From Caballeronia udeis (GTDB lineage Bacteria; Pseudomonadota; Gammaproteobacteria; Burkholderiales; Burkholderiaceae), in contig NZ_FCOK02000091.1 of NCBI RefSeq assembly GCF_001544555.2, forward strand, positions 1-36,828: a DNA stretch of 36,828 nucleotides. Reading direction: 5' to 3'. A program made the position numbers and the translations under genes. Within the stretch, counting starts at the first letter, position 1. The number at the start of each line of letters is the position of its first letter. A model generated the notes under the pieces. It saw nothing but the letters and a program-made list of their open reading frames with translations, was not told where the DNA came from and searched no databases. Shown here one piece after another: positions 1 to 8,782 of the stretch.

Positions 1-1
1 T

Positions 2-55
2 CCGCAAAGTGAGGTTGCGGACGCAATCGTGAGCCTTCTCAACAACGCAAGCTAG
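2..55 (+). CDS. C-terminal end of an unidentified protein (cut by the window edge)
   Basis: Reading from base 2 gives 17 residues ending LLNNAS and a TAG stop at 53-55, directly against a possible GTG at 56. The short tail (acidic, then aliphatic) looks like the last helix of an enzyme but is too short to assign to a family. The abutting downstream RidA-like gene suggests one transcription unit. The function is unknown. Confidence 0.4.
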   Translation, partial: PQSEVADAIVSLLNNAS

Positions 56-106
56 GTGTGTGAAATCGCGCGCTTACCAACAATCAATCTGAAGGAACTT
101 AACCCA

Positions 107-496
107 GTGCATAAAACATACGATCCTAAGTCTATCGTCCAACCTGGCCCAACGTATCACCACGGTATGGAAATTGTCCCAGGGTCTCGGACTCTGCATA
201 TTTCAGGGCAGATTGGTGTGGATCGTCATGGACACGTTGGCAGCACGGTACGAGAACAAGCTGATATCGCGTTCGCAAATGTGCATGCAATCCTGGAGGC
301 CGCAGGAATGAGACTGGAAAACCTGGTACGGATTCGCTGCTTTTTAATCGACGTGGCCGATATCGAGGTTCTCAAAGCGTCGCGGGCGGCTTTCTTAGGG
401 GAGGCGCGACCGACGTCATCCCTTTTGATTGTGAAAGCTCTTGGCGATCCATCCTGGTCGGTTGAGGTTGAAGCCATCGCTGCAAGTTTCGCTTAG
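107..496 (+). CDS. RidA (YjgF/YER057c/UK114) family protein
   Basis: RidA-family proteins are small cytosolic trimers that hydrolyse reactive enamine/imine intermediates released by PLP enzymes such as serine/threonine dehydratases. The protein shows the family order: an N-terminal strand leading to SGQIGVD, the mid-region IAFANVHAILEAAG, then VRIRCFL, and near the C-terminus RPTSS, whose Arg is the usual active-site carboxylate anchor, followed by VEVEAIA. A GTG at 107 with AAGGA at 92-96 gives 129 aa, the normal family length. The frame is also open from a GTG at 56 (146 aa), so the start is uncertain. The enzyme producing its substrate is not visible here; the ammonia-lyase at 25621 is far away. 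The subgroup and substrate cannot be told from sequence alone. Confidence 0.85.
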   Translation: MHKTYDPKSIVQPGPTYHHGMEIVPGSRTLHISGQIGVDRHGHVGSTVREQADIAFANVHAILEAAGMRLENLVRIRCFLIDVADIEVLKASRAAFLGEARPTSSLLIVKALGDPSWSVEVEAIAASFA

Positions 497-888
497 GGAA
501 GAAATGCGGAGCCCGTGCGTACGGGAACAGAGAATAAAATTTTTCGAAGTAAACCGCAAAGCACCATATTCATTCATCAGGTCAATTCACCTCGCGCGAC
601 CGCTAAGGGCGCTAAGGGACTACGCGGAAAATTATAGCGTTGGATGACAACATTCAAGGGAATTGCTCCGTGTGAAAGAATACACAACGGATTTTTTCGT
701 CTCGCGAAACGGAATTTAATTTACGTAAAAAATCGGCGTGTTTTAATTTTAATAAAGTACGCAGCAAGTAACACGACGAATGGGAGCGTGCGACTTTGGC
801 CGCGTCGGTTTTACTGACTCCGTTGTAGAAAAGCAGAGCTGAACTCGGGCTAGGAGACGGGAAAATATTAATCACAAGGAGCGAGAAC
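497..888. other. Intergenic region upstream of betC
   Basis: About 390 bases with no convincing gene. It holds a tandem 9-base repeat (CGCTAAGGG twice, 601-618) and an AT-rich stretch around 710-765 that could carry the betC promoter. An AAGGAG ribosome-binding site lies at about 877-882, just before the ATG at 889. I see no clear operator. Confidence 0.4.
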
Positions 889-2406
889 ATGACGATTTCT
901 CCAAAAAATATTCTTTTCATTCAAGTGGACCAGCTTACACCGATAATGATCCCCGCATACGGTAATGCGGTCGCAAACGTGCCGAATTTATCTTCTCTCG
1001 CAAGTGGTGGGACGGTGTTCGATTTTGCATATTGCAATTCCCCGCTGTGTTATCCGTCGCGTTCTTCCATGATGTCCGGAAAACTGCCTTCAGAGATTGA
1101 GGCATACGATAATGGCTCGGAACTGCCAGCGTCCGTTCCGACGTTTGCACATTATTTGAGAAGAGCGGGGTATCAAACCTCGTTAAGCGGGAAGATGCAC
1201 TTTGTCGGACCCGACCAGTTACATGGATTTGAGGAGCGACTGACCACAGACATTTATCCTGCGGATTTCAGCTGGACGGGCGATTGGAATTCGACGTTTC
1301 AAGAACACAATAACGATACAACGGCATTTACGCAGGCAGGTCCGTGTGTAAGAAATCCGCAGATCGACTATGACGAGGAGGTGCTACACCGCGCGAAACG
1401 TAAGCTATTTAACCTAGCTCGTAGTAGTGATCCTCGACCATTTTTGTTAGTGGCTTCATTCACCCAGCCTCATGATCCATATCAATGCGAGGAACGCTTC
1501 TGGGATTTATATCGTGACGAAGATATCGATATGCCGATCGTCTCAGCGATCCCCTTTGACGAGCAAGATCCATACACTCAACGCCTTCTCACCCAGTATC
1601 GGCTTCGTGATTTCACCCCCACACCGGAACAAATCAAGCGGGTACGGCGTGCCTACTATGGAATGATTTCGTATATCGACGAAGCAGTCGGCGTCCTTCT
1701 TCAAACGCTCAAGAGCACGGGACGTGATAAAGACACCATTGTTATCTTCACAAGTGATCACGGGGAGATGCTGGGCGAACGAGGACTTTGGTACAAGAGG
1801 TGTCTGTACGAACACTCTGTCCGCGTGCCGTTAATCGTGAGACACCCGGAATTTGGTGCAGGCATTCGCGTCAAGGAGAACGTTTCCCTGATCGATCTGC
1901 TGCCCACAATGCTTGAACTTGCCGACCCCACAGGATCACTGAAGGCCGTTGACAAAATTATTGGACAAAGCATCGTGCCTTGTCTGAAAGGCATTAAGAG
2001 ATATGAAGGCACGACGTTTGTCGAATGTTTATTCGAAGGTGCCGGAGCACCTATCATGATGGTGAAAAAGGGAAGTTATAAGCTCATCACATCGCTGCGC
2101 GATCCGGAACAGCTCTTCGATCTTTCGAGTGACCCGAAGGAGCTTACGAACCTGCTCGCAAATCCAAGTCACGCGAACAAATACAAAGAGTTGAAATGTA
2201 TCGCAAAAGAGCAATGGGATCTCGAAAGGATCGAAAGCGCCGTCTTGCTCAGTCAGCGCCGTCGCAAGTTTGTCCATCGCGCGCTTACCGCAGGCGCTTA
2301 CACGCCTTGGGATTTCGTGCCAACCGATCAAGGGAGCGGGCAGTGTCTGCGCGGAGGCTATGCGGAGTGGCTCTCTACGAATACTCTCGGATCAAGATTT
2401 TCTTAG
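889..2406 (+). CDS. betC: Choline-sulfatase (type I sulfatase)
   Basis: It hydrolyses choline-O-sulfate to choline and sulfate, supplying choline for glycine-betaine synthesis and sulfur. At 505 aa it has the usual length. C54-Y-P-S-R58 is the C-x-P-S-R site converted to formylglycine. D14-Q15 near the N-terminus and D290-H291 in TSDHGEM are metal-site residues, and KMHFVGPDQLHGFEERLT is characteristic of choline-sulfatases. The C-terminal block around RRKFVHRAL and YTPWDF matches the extra choline-sulfatase C-terminal domain, which separates it from other arylsulfatases. AAGGAG precedes the ATG. The next gene downstream was an MFS transporter, now broken, that might have imported the substrate. 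No LysR-type betC regulator or betAB genes are in view. No secretion signal is evident, so it is probably cytosolic. Confidence 0.92.
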   Translation: MTISPKNILFIQVDQLTPIMIPAYGNAVANVPNLSSLASGGTVFDFAYCNSPLCYPSRSSMMSGKLPSEIEAYDNGSELPASVPTFAHYLRRAGYQTSLSGKMHFVGPDQLHGFEERLTTDIYPADFSWTGDWNSTFQEHNNDTTAFTQAGPCVRNPQIDYDEEVLHRAKRKLFNLARSSDPRPFLLVASFTQPHDPYQCEERFWDLYRDEDIDMPIVSAIPFDEQDPYTQRLLTQYRLRDFTPTPEQIKRVRRAYYGMISYIDEAVGVLLQTLKSTGRDKDTIVIFTSDHGEMLGERGLWYKRCLYEHSVRVPLIVRHPEFGAGIRVKENVSLIDLLPTMLELADPTGSLKAVDKIIGQSIVPCLKGIKRYEGTTFVECLFEGAGAPIMMVKKGSYKLITSLRDPEQLFDLSSDPKELTNLLANPSHANKYKELKCIAKEQWDLERIESAVLLSQRRRKFVHRALTAGAYTPWDFVPTDQGSGQCLRGGYAEWLSTNTLGSRFS

Positions 2407-2501
2407 TCGATCGCGCGACAGAGTTAGTTGACAACTGCATTGTTTATGAAGCCACCTGGTGCTTTGTCTATTACCGCTGAATTCCTCTCTGCGCTCGGTC
2501 G

Positions 2502-2531
2502 AGACTCGTCCTGCGGAGTCTGCCGTTTTTT
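2502..2531 (+). terminator. Probable Rho-independent terminator after betC
   Basis: An inverted repeat AGACTC (2502-2507) / GAGTCT (2516-2521) with an 8-base loop is followed, after GCCG, by six T residues at 2526-2531. It lies about 100 bases past the betC stop and before the MFS gene, so the two may be separately transcribed. The stem is short, so the strength is uncertain. Confidence 0.5.
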
Positions 2532-3398
2532 GCGCCGTGCGTGACATTAAATGATTGCTCCAAACGTCCTTGGAGCCTCTTCTACAATTTATCCGTTGTC
2601 TAAATAAAGTCACGAATGTTTAGAGCGGAATGCTTAACATTGGAGATTCTCATGAAATCTCGCTGGACTAGATTGCTGCCCGTTATGATCGTTGCCTTCA
2701 TGATTGCGTTCATGGATAGGACCAACATCAGTTTTGCGATCCCAACGATGGGCCGGGACCTCGGACTCACGCCTTCGCAACTTGGGTTTTCGGCAGGTGT
2801 TCTCTTTCTCGGTTATGGTTTAGCGCAGTTGATCGGCGGATGGATTGCAGATCGAGGGCATGGAAAACTTCTGATCACAGTAACATTAGTGGTGTGGGGC
2901 TTTGCCGAAATTGCGCAGGCTTACGTAAAAAACGCCGACCAACTTGCAGTCGTTCGTGTTGTGCTTGGGCTTGCGGAGGGAGGAATGTTTCCGACTTTCA
3001 TGTTGTTCATCAATAATTGGTTCTCTCCGTCAGAGCAAACACGCGCGAATGGGATTTGGCAGATCTGCTATCCTTTGGCTGCGATGGTCAGCGGCCCGCT
3101 TGCAGGCGTCATTCTGAGAATGGGAAACTGGCGAGATCTCTTTATTGTCGAGGGTATTTTCCCGCTGGTTTGGGTCGCTGCATGGGTTTGGGGCGTGGCT
3201 GATTCGCCGGCTAAGGCCAAGGTTAAGTGCATCTGAAAAATTGAAGCTGCTTGCTCACCTGAAGAAAGAACGGCTATCTGTGACCGACCTGAATGAGAAT
3301 CCAGCTGAAGACAAGGCTACCTATTTTTCGGAACTTAAAAGACGCCCTTTGATTGTTTTCCTCTTTGCTATCTTCTTCTGGAACCTTGGTTTCCTGGG

Positions 3399-4498
3399 CG
3401 GTTTCAAGGGTGAAGTGCAACAGGGGTTTAATGTTTAGAGCTTGGGGGTTGGCTTGCTGAGGCAAGTGTCGCAGCGAATACCTCGAATGGCGAATGAAAC
3501 GCATGAGTAGCGCGCGGCCGGCTGTTCAGGCTGTCGGCAATGGCATCGAGTTCGTCCTGACTGTAGACCGAGAGGTCGGTGCCTTTAGGTAAATACTGGC
3601 GCAGCAATCCGTTGGTGTTTTCGCAAGTACCGCGTTGCCAGGGACTGTGCGGGTCGCAGAAGTACACGTTCACGCCGGTGGCGGCGGTGAGTTCCTGATG
3701 GCGCGACATCTCTTTGCCTTGGTCATAAGTAAAGCTTTGCCGTAACGGCGCAACAATCGAATTGAGTTTGGCGGAGAAGCCCGCGAGCGCTGAGGCGGCG
3801 GTGGCGTCCTCCATCTTGGCAAGCAGCACCAGGCGGCTGGTGCGTTCGACCAGAACGCCGACAGAGGATTGATTGTTCGCACCCTTGATGAAGTCGCCTT
3901 CCCAGTGACCTGGCAGCAGTCGGTCTTCAATTTCGGGCGGTCGCACGTGGATACTGACCATGTCGGGAATCTGTCCGCGCCGGTCTGTGCCCCGCGTGCG
4001 TGGCATGCGCGTGCCGTGGCCGTGGCGCAGGCAGGCAATGAGTTGGCGGCGCAGTTCACCGCGCGGCTGAGCATAGATTGCCGTGTAGATGGTTTCGTGC
4101 GAGACGTGCTGGGTCGAGTCGGTCGGATACATGCGCTTCAGTGTGCCCGATATCTGCTGGGGCGACCATTTCCACTCGAGCAAGGTGAGAGTGATGCGCC
4201 AGCAAACGCTTTGCAGGCAAAGCTTCGACGGACGGCGCGCTGCGCGACGGCGTGCGCTGCAAAGCGCTGCAGCGGGCACCGATGCGTAGCCAACAGGAGA
4301 GCTGTTTCGCACTAACTCACGGCTGATAGTTCCCGGTGAGCGCCCGAGTATGCGGGCCATGGCCCGCATACTCGAACCCTGCAGATGCAAGCTCGCAATG
4401 GTTACGCGTTCTTCAGGCTGAAGTTGTTGGTAAGAAGTTTTTTCGGGCATCGCGACACCTTATACGAGACAGGTGTTGCAGTTCACATTTGAGGCCGC
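3399..4498 (-). mobile_element. Complete IS30-family insertion sequence (about 1.1 kb)
   Basis: The ends are imperfect inverted repeats: the left reads CGGTTTCAAGGGTGAAGTGC and the right, on the complementary strand, GCGGCCTCAAATGTGAACTG, with GCAACA following in both. The flanks carry CCTGGG at 3393-3398 and again at 4499-4504, a target duplication of 5-6 bases; the exact edge is ambiguous because the repeat and the element share bases. The element contains one intact transposase on the minus strand, so it may still be mobile. It lies inside an already frameshifted MFS gene. Confidence 0.88.
3428..4450 (-). CDS. IS30-family transposase
   Basis: A 340-aa DDE transposase that cuts and joins the ends of its element. 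The N-terminus has the IS30 helix-turn-helix pattern (ERVTIASLHLQG, then MARILGRSPGTISREL, residues about 14-46). The catalytic core shows D186 in GHWEGDFIKG, D243 in TYDQGKEM and E277 in CENTNGLLRQYLPKG, with the family spacing of 33 residues between D243 and E277. The reading frame is uninterrupted and fills nearly the whole element. The ATG at 4450 lies about 50 bases inside the right end. It is transcribed opposite to the interrupted MFS gene. Confidence 0.93.
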   Translation of the reverse strand: MPEKTSYQQLQPEERVTIASLHLQGSSMRAMARILGRSPGTISRELVRNSSPVGYASVPAAALCSARRRAARRPSKLCLQSVCWRITLTLLEWKWSPQQISGTLKRMYPTDSTQHVSHETIYTAIYAQPRGELRRQLIACLRHGHGTRMPRTRGTDRRGQIPDMVSIHVRPPEIEDRLLPGHWEGDFIKGANNQSSVGVLVERTSRLVLLAKMEDATAASALAGFSAKLNSIVAPLRQSFTYDQGKEMSRHQELTAATGVNVYFCDPHSPWQRGTCENTNGLLRQYLPKGTDLSVYSQDELDAIADSLNSRPRATHAFHSPFEVFAATLASASQPPSSKH

Positions 4499-5270
4499 CC
4501 TGGGATTTATCATTTGGATGCCTAGTGTCATGGCGGCAGGTGGAAATGTGAGCGCCGCTTCTGTGGGTTGGCTCAGCGCGGTTCCTTTTCTTATGGCTAT
4601 CATCGTAATGCAAATTCTTCCCTTGTTTGTCAAAGGGACGGGGAATCTGAATCGAGTCGCATCGTCGACTATACTGATTTCTGGATTGAGTATTGTGCTA
4701 GGTGCCGCATTTGGCGATGTATCCATCGCGCTAAACATTGTGTTACTGGTAATTGCTGGAGCGACCTTGTACGCTTCTCAGCCACCTATCTGGTCAACGC
4801 TCAACACAATCGTTTCAAGGAAGGTTGCAGGCAGAATTGTCGGGACGATGAATGCGTCGGGAGTGATTGGAGGCTTCTCGGGTTCTTATTTGGTTGGAGT
4901 GGCACGCGACGTAACCGGTAAGTTCTCTGCGGGCCTTTGGGTGCTTGGAGGGTGTTTAATTCTGTCAAGCGTTCTTTTTCTTTGGGTCAGGCAATCGCAA
5001 AGCCTGGAGGTACCTGCAGTAGCTTAAGGTACATATGCGCCGGTCTTGATGGCCTGTTGACCCAATTGGGCCGATGTAAGTCGATTCGGTTATTTCTCGT
5101 CTCGACGCAGAAGCGCCATAGCGATCACGATTTTGGACGCGTGCGTAAGTCGCCCCTGCAAAATGCAATTCATCAATCGATGCGAACCGAGCGAGGAATG
5201 AGAAAGCCGCCTCGCTTGCATTGACGCGAAAGACCGGCGCGAGAGCGCAAGCGCAAAAAACACTGGTTCG

Positions 5271-6003
5271 ATGCCGAGCCGGACGATAACTACCGATCCG
5301 TTGTTGCCGGATCGTGACTATGTCGGCAATGCAATGATGCCCGCACTCGCGCAATGCGAGATTCCGTTCTGCATGCGGGTCGATGCACGTAACTGGAAGT
5401 GCGCCACCTTCTTCGCCAGCAGCGGCGAGGCCGAGCCCGTGGGTGACGCTGGAGGTGCCCATCGAGCAGAATGCCCACGACTGAACTGGCGCGCACGTGG
5501 AGCACCGTGCGTCTGATCCGGGACATCCGTCTTAGCGGTCGGGTGCGTGTGTTGATGACCTCGCTGATCAATGGCCAGTGTTATCTGGCTGCGTCCTTCG
5601 GGCTACACTATTATTATCGGTGCTGGCGGGGAGAGGAGGCATTCAAACGCCTGAAGCACCGATTGCGGCTGGGGGCGTTACGGACCCAGACTACTTGGCA
5701 TTGCGGCAGGATTTCGGCGCAAAAATCCTCGCTGGCAGCCTGTGCACGCTGCTCAATGAGCTTGATTCGCCGCACTTTGATGAATGTGGCAGTAGTCCTA
5801 ATCGCGTGTACGCGCTGGAAGCACTCAAGCCAATTCTCGGTAGATGCCTTCTGCGTATCCGGCGCTGTCTGGATAACAACCTCACCCGGGCGCTTGCGGT
5901 GATCCGCTAGTCCCGATGCCGCATACAGCCTTCACGCTCCTACCCAGACCACTCGGAAAAGCCAAGCTCGAGTTCCAGCTCGCGTATAAACTCGCTTCAT
6001 GGA
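5271..6003 (+). pseudogene. IS4-family transposase remnant
   Basis: Several fragments in different plus-strand frames together resemble the C-terminal half of an IS4-family DDE transposase: LLPDRDYVGNAMM then IPFCMRVDA (from about 5297), VRVLMTSLI and YYRCWRGEEAFKRLKHRL (the family Y-(2)-R-(3)-E-(6)-K signature region) near 5540-5665, then DFGAKILAGSLCTLL, NRVYALEALKPILG and CLLRIRRCLDNN up to about 5895, with a degraded tail ending near 6003. At least three frame changes are needed and the N-terminal half is missing, so it cannot be functional. I could not define terminal repeats. The bases from 5028 to 5270 hold no recognisable gene. Confidence 0.78.
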
Positions 6004-6040
6004 ATGGAGCGTAAGTTGAGAATATTGGCTATTACCGTCC

Positions 6041-6913
6041 CTACACTTCGGGCGCGCTGCCGTCTATTCTTCGCGTGCCTGCTATTACCGTTCCTACGAA
6101 AATTAACGCGGAACCCAGGATTGTCATCGACCTTGGAATTTCATGAAATACCGCATACCCCAATAACTCTGCCCAGAGGAGTGCTGTGTACTCGGTCGGT
6201 GCCAGTCTCGCGGCTTTGATCTTTGAATATGCAGTAATCAAAAGAATATGGCAACCAAGACCCAGGAACCCGACAACGGCAAAAATGAAGAGATCCTCCG
6301 TTTCCGGACTTTTCCAGGCAATTATTGCTGGGGGTAGTAGCACGAGTGCTGGGCCGGCATTCTGAAAAAGAAGGACAGTCTCCATGGCATCGCTACCTCT
6401 GCGGGCTCGTACGAGGATCAGATTGCTTGCATAGGTGAGAGCAGATAACACTGCGGCTACTGCTCCTAAGTAAGCGCCTTTACCATATCCAGTCAAGCTG
6501 ATCTGCCCGAAGAAAATGACAACAATTCCGGAAAATCCGATTGCCACGGAGAGGAGAATTCGTTTTTCATACCGTTCCTCAAGAACCAAGTTGCCGAGAA
6601 TAATAATGAAGAACGGAGAGAGAAAGGAGAGCGCGACCGCATCAGCGAGCGGGAGAGTGCTGAGGGAAAACGAAAACATGATTGTTGTTGACGCAACAAG
6701 CACAGAGCGTACGCTGTTGGCGAGAATCGAGCGACAGTGGCGCTGCCGAGGACGTCTGAAGGTCCAAAATGCGAATGAGCCAGCGGTTCCGAATAGGTAC
6801 CGGACAAATGCGATCTGGAAGACGGAGTATGACGCAGACTCAAGTTTTACGAGCACGTCTGTAATGCAAAACATCCCAATTCCGATAATGGCTAATGGGA
6901 AAGCTCTATTCAT
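6041..6913 (-). CDS. DMT superfamily permease, EamA-type
   Basis: An inner-membrane protein of 290 aa (ATG 6913) with about ten hydrophobic helices arranged as two EamA repeats, the normal architecture of drug/metabolite exporters. The frame is open further upstream to 7045 but that extension is polar and unlike the family, so the internal ATG before NRAFPLAIIGIG is preferred. The first repeat contains SFSLSTLPLADAVALSFLSP and the second APTEYTALLWAELLGY, both recognisable EamA signatures. Such proteins export amino acids and metabolites such as cysteine or O-acetylserine, but the substrate cannot be read from sequence. It lies downstream of the desulfurase-like gene on the same strand with a 316-base gap, so co-transcription is possible but not shown. 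Confidence 0.85.
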   Translation of the reverse strand: MNRAFPLAIIGIGMFCITDVLVKLESASYSVFQIAFVRYLFGTAGSFAFWTFRRPRQRHCRSILANSVRSVLVASTTIMFSFSLSTLPLADAVALSFLSPFFIIILGNLVLEERYEKRILLSVAIGFSGIVVIFFGQISLTGYGKGAYLGAVAAVLSALTYASNLILVRARRGSDAMETVLLFQNAGPALVLLPPAIIAWKSPETEDLFIFAVVGFLGLGCHILLITAYSKIKAARLAPTEYTALLWAELLGYAVFHEIPRSMTILGSALIFVGTVIAGTRRIDGSAPEV

Positions 6914-7229
6914 AAAACCGCTGACATAGATTTTCGTATCGAAATTGATAGGTAAATATGAGGTCTTCAGTTTTCTGTTGACGCATTGCCAATCCCGATG
7001 CTGATGGAGTCGGAGGGTCACTTTTGTCGCAGAAGCGGGCCACATCCGAAGAGATGGCCCGTCATTTACATTAACGTGAACGTGACATTCGGGAAGTGAA
7101 TTTCCCGTCCGGTCCTCATTGTGCTCGTGAATTCACCGCTATCCTCAGAAGACTGCGTTGGACATTTGAACTGCGTGCCGGGAGTCTCAACGCGACGTGC
7201 GCACTCATCTGGATAACAGGACGCTACAA
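6914..7229. other. Gap between the DMT permease and the desulfurase-like gene
   Basis: This 316-base gap has no convincing gene. It has two compact inverted repeats: one at 7036-7061 (listed separately) and CGGGAA (7090-7095) / TTCCCG (7102-7107) with a 6-base loop. They may form stem-loops in an mRNA running from the upstream gene to the permease. Confidence 0.4.
7036..7061 (-). promoter_or_regulatory. Stem-loop between two minus-strand genes
   Basis: CGGGCCA (7036-7042) pairs perfectly with TGGCCCG (7055-7061) around a 12-base loop. No T-run follows on the minus strand, so it is not a classic intrinsic terminator. It may stabilise or process the desulfurase-like mRNA, or attenuate reading into the DMT gene. 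Confidence 0.35.
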
Positions 7230-8474
7230 TTACGCCGTAAGTGATTTCAACGCCTTAAGGACTCTTTCGACTTCCTGTAAGGTATTGTAATGTGCCAGAC
7301 CAATCCGAAGCACACTGTCCTTTTCACTCAAGCCTAAAGTTCGGACTGCTTCCAGCGCGTAGAGGTTTCCACACCAAACATTGATACCTTGCTCGGCTAA
7401 GGCGCGGGCCAGCGAGGTATTGCTGTGTCTGTCGTGTGTGATTGACACAGTCGGGACTCGCTCATGAAGCCGTTTGGAGTCGGTGATTCCGTGTACATGC
7501 AGGCCGGGGATTTCCAGCAGGCCCTCAATCAACTGTTCCACCAAGGGAATCTCGTATGCTGTGGCAGCCTCGTAGCTGTGAGCCAGGACGGCTCGTCGAT
7601 CACCTATACCGCCCGTCTGCGCTCCAAGCCAGGCGAGATAATCGGTAGCAGCGGCCAATCCCGCGAGAAGTTCTGTTTGGGGCGTGCCAGTACCATGTCG
7701 ACCCGGCAGGTCTTGGGGAGCCGTGCGAACAGCGTATGGGTGAAGGTCAGCCAGAATCGACTCCCGGCCCCAGAGCACCCCAAGATGCGGTCCAAAGAAT
7801 TTGTAGGACGAGCAGGCAAGAAAGTCGCACCCGAGTTGGCCAACGTCTACCAATCCATGCGGAGTAAATTGCACGGCGTCAACATAAACCAATGCCCCGG
7901 CTTGCTTAGCAATTTGCGTAAGTTCCTTGACGGGATTGATCGAGCCGGTCAGGTTACTTGCATAGTTCAGCGCCAGGATTCGCGTCCTGTCAGTAATCAA
8001 GGCTTTGAGATCGGCCGGCTCGATGCGCCACGTATCCCGATTGAAGGGTAGCCAGCGCACGGTCAACTTTTGGTCCTCAGCCAGGCGAAGCCACGGGGAG
8101 ACGTTAGCCTCATGATCCATGCGGGTGACAATGATTTCATCACCCGGTTTTAGCAGATGTCCCAACGAGCGGGATAACTGGAACGTCAACATGGTTGTGG
8201 ACTGACCGATCAGAATTTCATTGCCCGACGCGGCACCCAGCAATTCGGCCATCGTCTCGTGCGCTCGCGCTTTCGTTGCAGTCGCATTCCGGGACGTGGC
8301 GTGGAATGCGCCATAATTGCTTGCTGCAGCGACAAAAGAAGCGGAGACCGCTTCGATGACACGAGTCGGCACCTGCGTGCCCGCGGGGTTGTCAAAAAAA
8401 GCAACCGACGAATTCAATGCCGGAAACTGATCACGCACTTGCTGAATTGGGAAATTTGTCAAAGGAAGCTCCAC
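7230..8474 (-). CDS. Cysteine desulfurase-like class V aminotransferase
   Basis: A cytosolic fold-type I PLP enzyme of 414 aa. H121 in DHEANVSPW is in the ring-stacking position, D199 in YVDAVQF is the pyridine-nitrogen Asp, and K225 in CSSYKFFGPH is the Schiff-base lysine. The N-terminal FFDNPAGTQVP and the overall layout resemble the VC1184-type 'cysteine desulfurase-like' subgroup of the SufS/CsdA branch rather than true SufS. No suf or isc genes are nearby, so Fe-S assembly is unlikely. Its position divergent from a polar amino-acid ABC operon suggests it acts on an imported amino acid, by desulfuration, elimination or epimerisation. It starts at an ATG at 8474 after AAGGA-like sequence. 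The true reaction is unknown. Confidence 0.85.
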   Translation of the reverse strand: MELPLTNFPIQQVRDQFPALNSSVAFFDNPAGTQVPTRVIEAVSASFVAAASNYGAFHATSRNATATKARAHETMAELLGAASGNEILIGQSTTMLTFQLSRSLGHLLKPGDEIIVTRMDHEANVSPWLRLAEDQKLTVRWLPFNRDTWRIEPADLKALITDRTRILALNYASNLTGSINPVKELTQIAKQAGALVYVDAVQFTPHGLVDVGQLGCDFLACSSYKFFGPHLGVLWGRESILADLHPYAVRTAPQDLPGRHGTGTPQTELLAGLAAATDYLAWLGAQTGGIGDRRAVLAHSYEAATAYEIPLVEQLIEGLLEIPGLHVHGITDSKRLHERVPTVSITHDRHSNTSLARALAEQGINVWCGNLYALEAVRTLGLSEKDSVLRIGLAHYNTLQEVERVLKALKSLTA

Positions 8475-8517
8475 GAGTAGGTGTCGAATTATTCTCGTTT
8501 GGAGGCACGCCAGCCAC

Positions 8518-8537
8518 CATCCTCCCTAAGGAGGATG
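8518..8537. promoter_or_regulatory. Perfect 8-bp inverted repeat upstream of the desulfurase-like gene
   Basis: CATCCTCC (8518-8525) and GGAGGATG (8530-8537) flank CTAA, 44 bases before the desulfurase-like start. GCCAC just outside on the left also pairs with GTGGC at 8546-8550. It could be an operator or a 5'-leader hairpin able to sequester a Shine-Dalgarno-like GGAGG. Confidence 0.4.
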
Positions 8538-8633
8538 ATCGGCTAGTGGCACGCACTTGGACGTGAGCTATCCTGGATGTGCCTTCGACTCCCATTGGGG
8601 TTGACTTTCATCGTCGCTGTCGCCTCGCCTGAT

Positions 8634-8679
8634 GTCGCGGGTTTTCTCTGCGCGACGTCTTTCTCCCGGGACCCGCGAC
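8634..8679. promoter_or_regulatory. Perfect 9-bp inverted repeat with 28-base loop
   Basis: GTCGCGGGT (8634-8642) is exactly complementary in reverse to ACCCGCGAC (8671-8679). It lies in the divergent region between the desulfurase-like gene and the ABC operon. It could be a two-site operator or a long hairpin; no T-run is present. Confidence 0.4.
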
Positions 8680-8751
8680 CAGATTGTTTAGGGTAGCGAA
8701 CATTTTTACGTCTGAGTCGGCTGTCTGGTTTAAATCAATGTTAGTTCGTTG

Positions 8752-8782
8752 CATGTGTCGCGGCGAGGTCGCGTAACACATG
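8752..8782. promoter_or_regulatory. Inverted repeat CATGTGT / ACACATG with inner CGCG pair
   Basis: CATGTGT (8752-8758) pairs with ACACATG (8776-8782), and an inner CGCG / CGCG pair extends the stem with a small bulge. It is the third inverted repeat in this region and may be a regulator site or RNA hairpin for the plus-strand operon. Confidence 0.3.

Larger units (their letters stand above)
2652..5027 (+). pseudogene. MFS transporter (ACS-like), broken by a frameshift and an IS30 insertion
   Basis: The gene once encoded a 12-helix major-facilitator permease of about 430 aa, resembling anion:cation symporters. The N-terminal part (ATG 2652 after GGAG) contains MDRTNISFAIP and an ADRG loop motif typical of the superfamily. 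At 3222 the frame slips: ADSPAKAK continues only in another frame as LSASEKLKLL, consistent with loss of two bases from a Trp codon. The second part reaches FWNLGFLG at 3398, where an IS30-family element interrupts it. Coding resumes after 4498 as FIIWMPSVM and ends at a TAA (5025-5027). Removing the element and one copy of the target duplication restores a perfect junction. Whether it served the neighbouring choline-sulfatase is only inferred from position. Confidence 0.88.

Noticed and set aside
6028..6100. 17-base near-repeat (GCTATTACCGTCCCTAC and GCTATTACCGTTCCTAC) at the DMT 3' end
   Set aside because: Only two copies, one in coding sequence; too little to call a functional repeat or attachment site.
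7230..8474. SufS/IscS for Fe-S assembly
   Set aside because: The protein is of the desulfurase-like side branch and no suf or isc genes are nearby.
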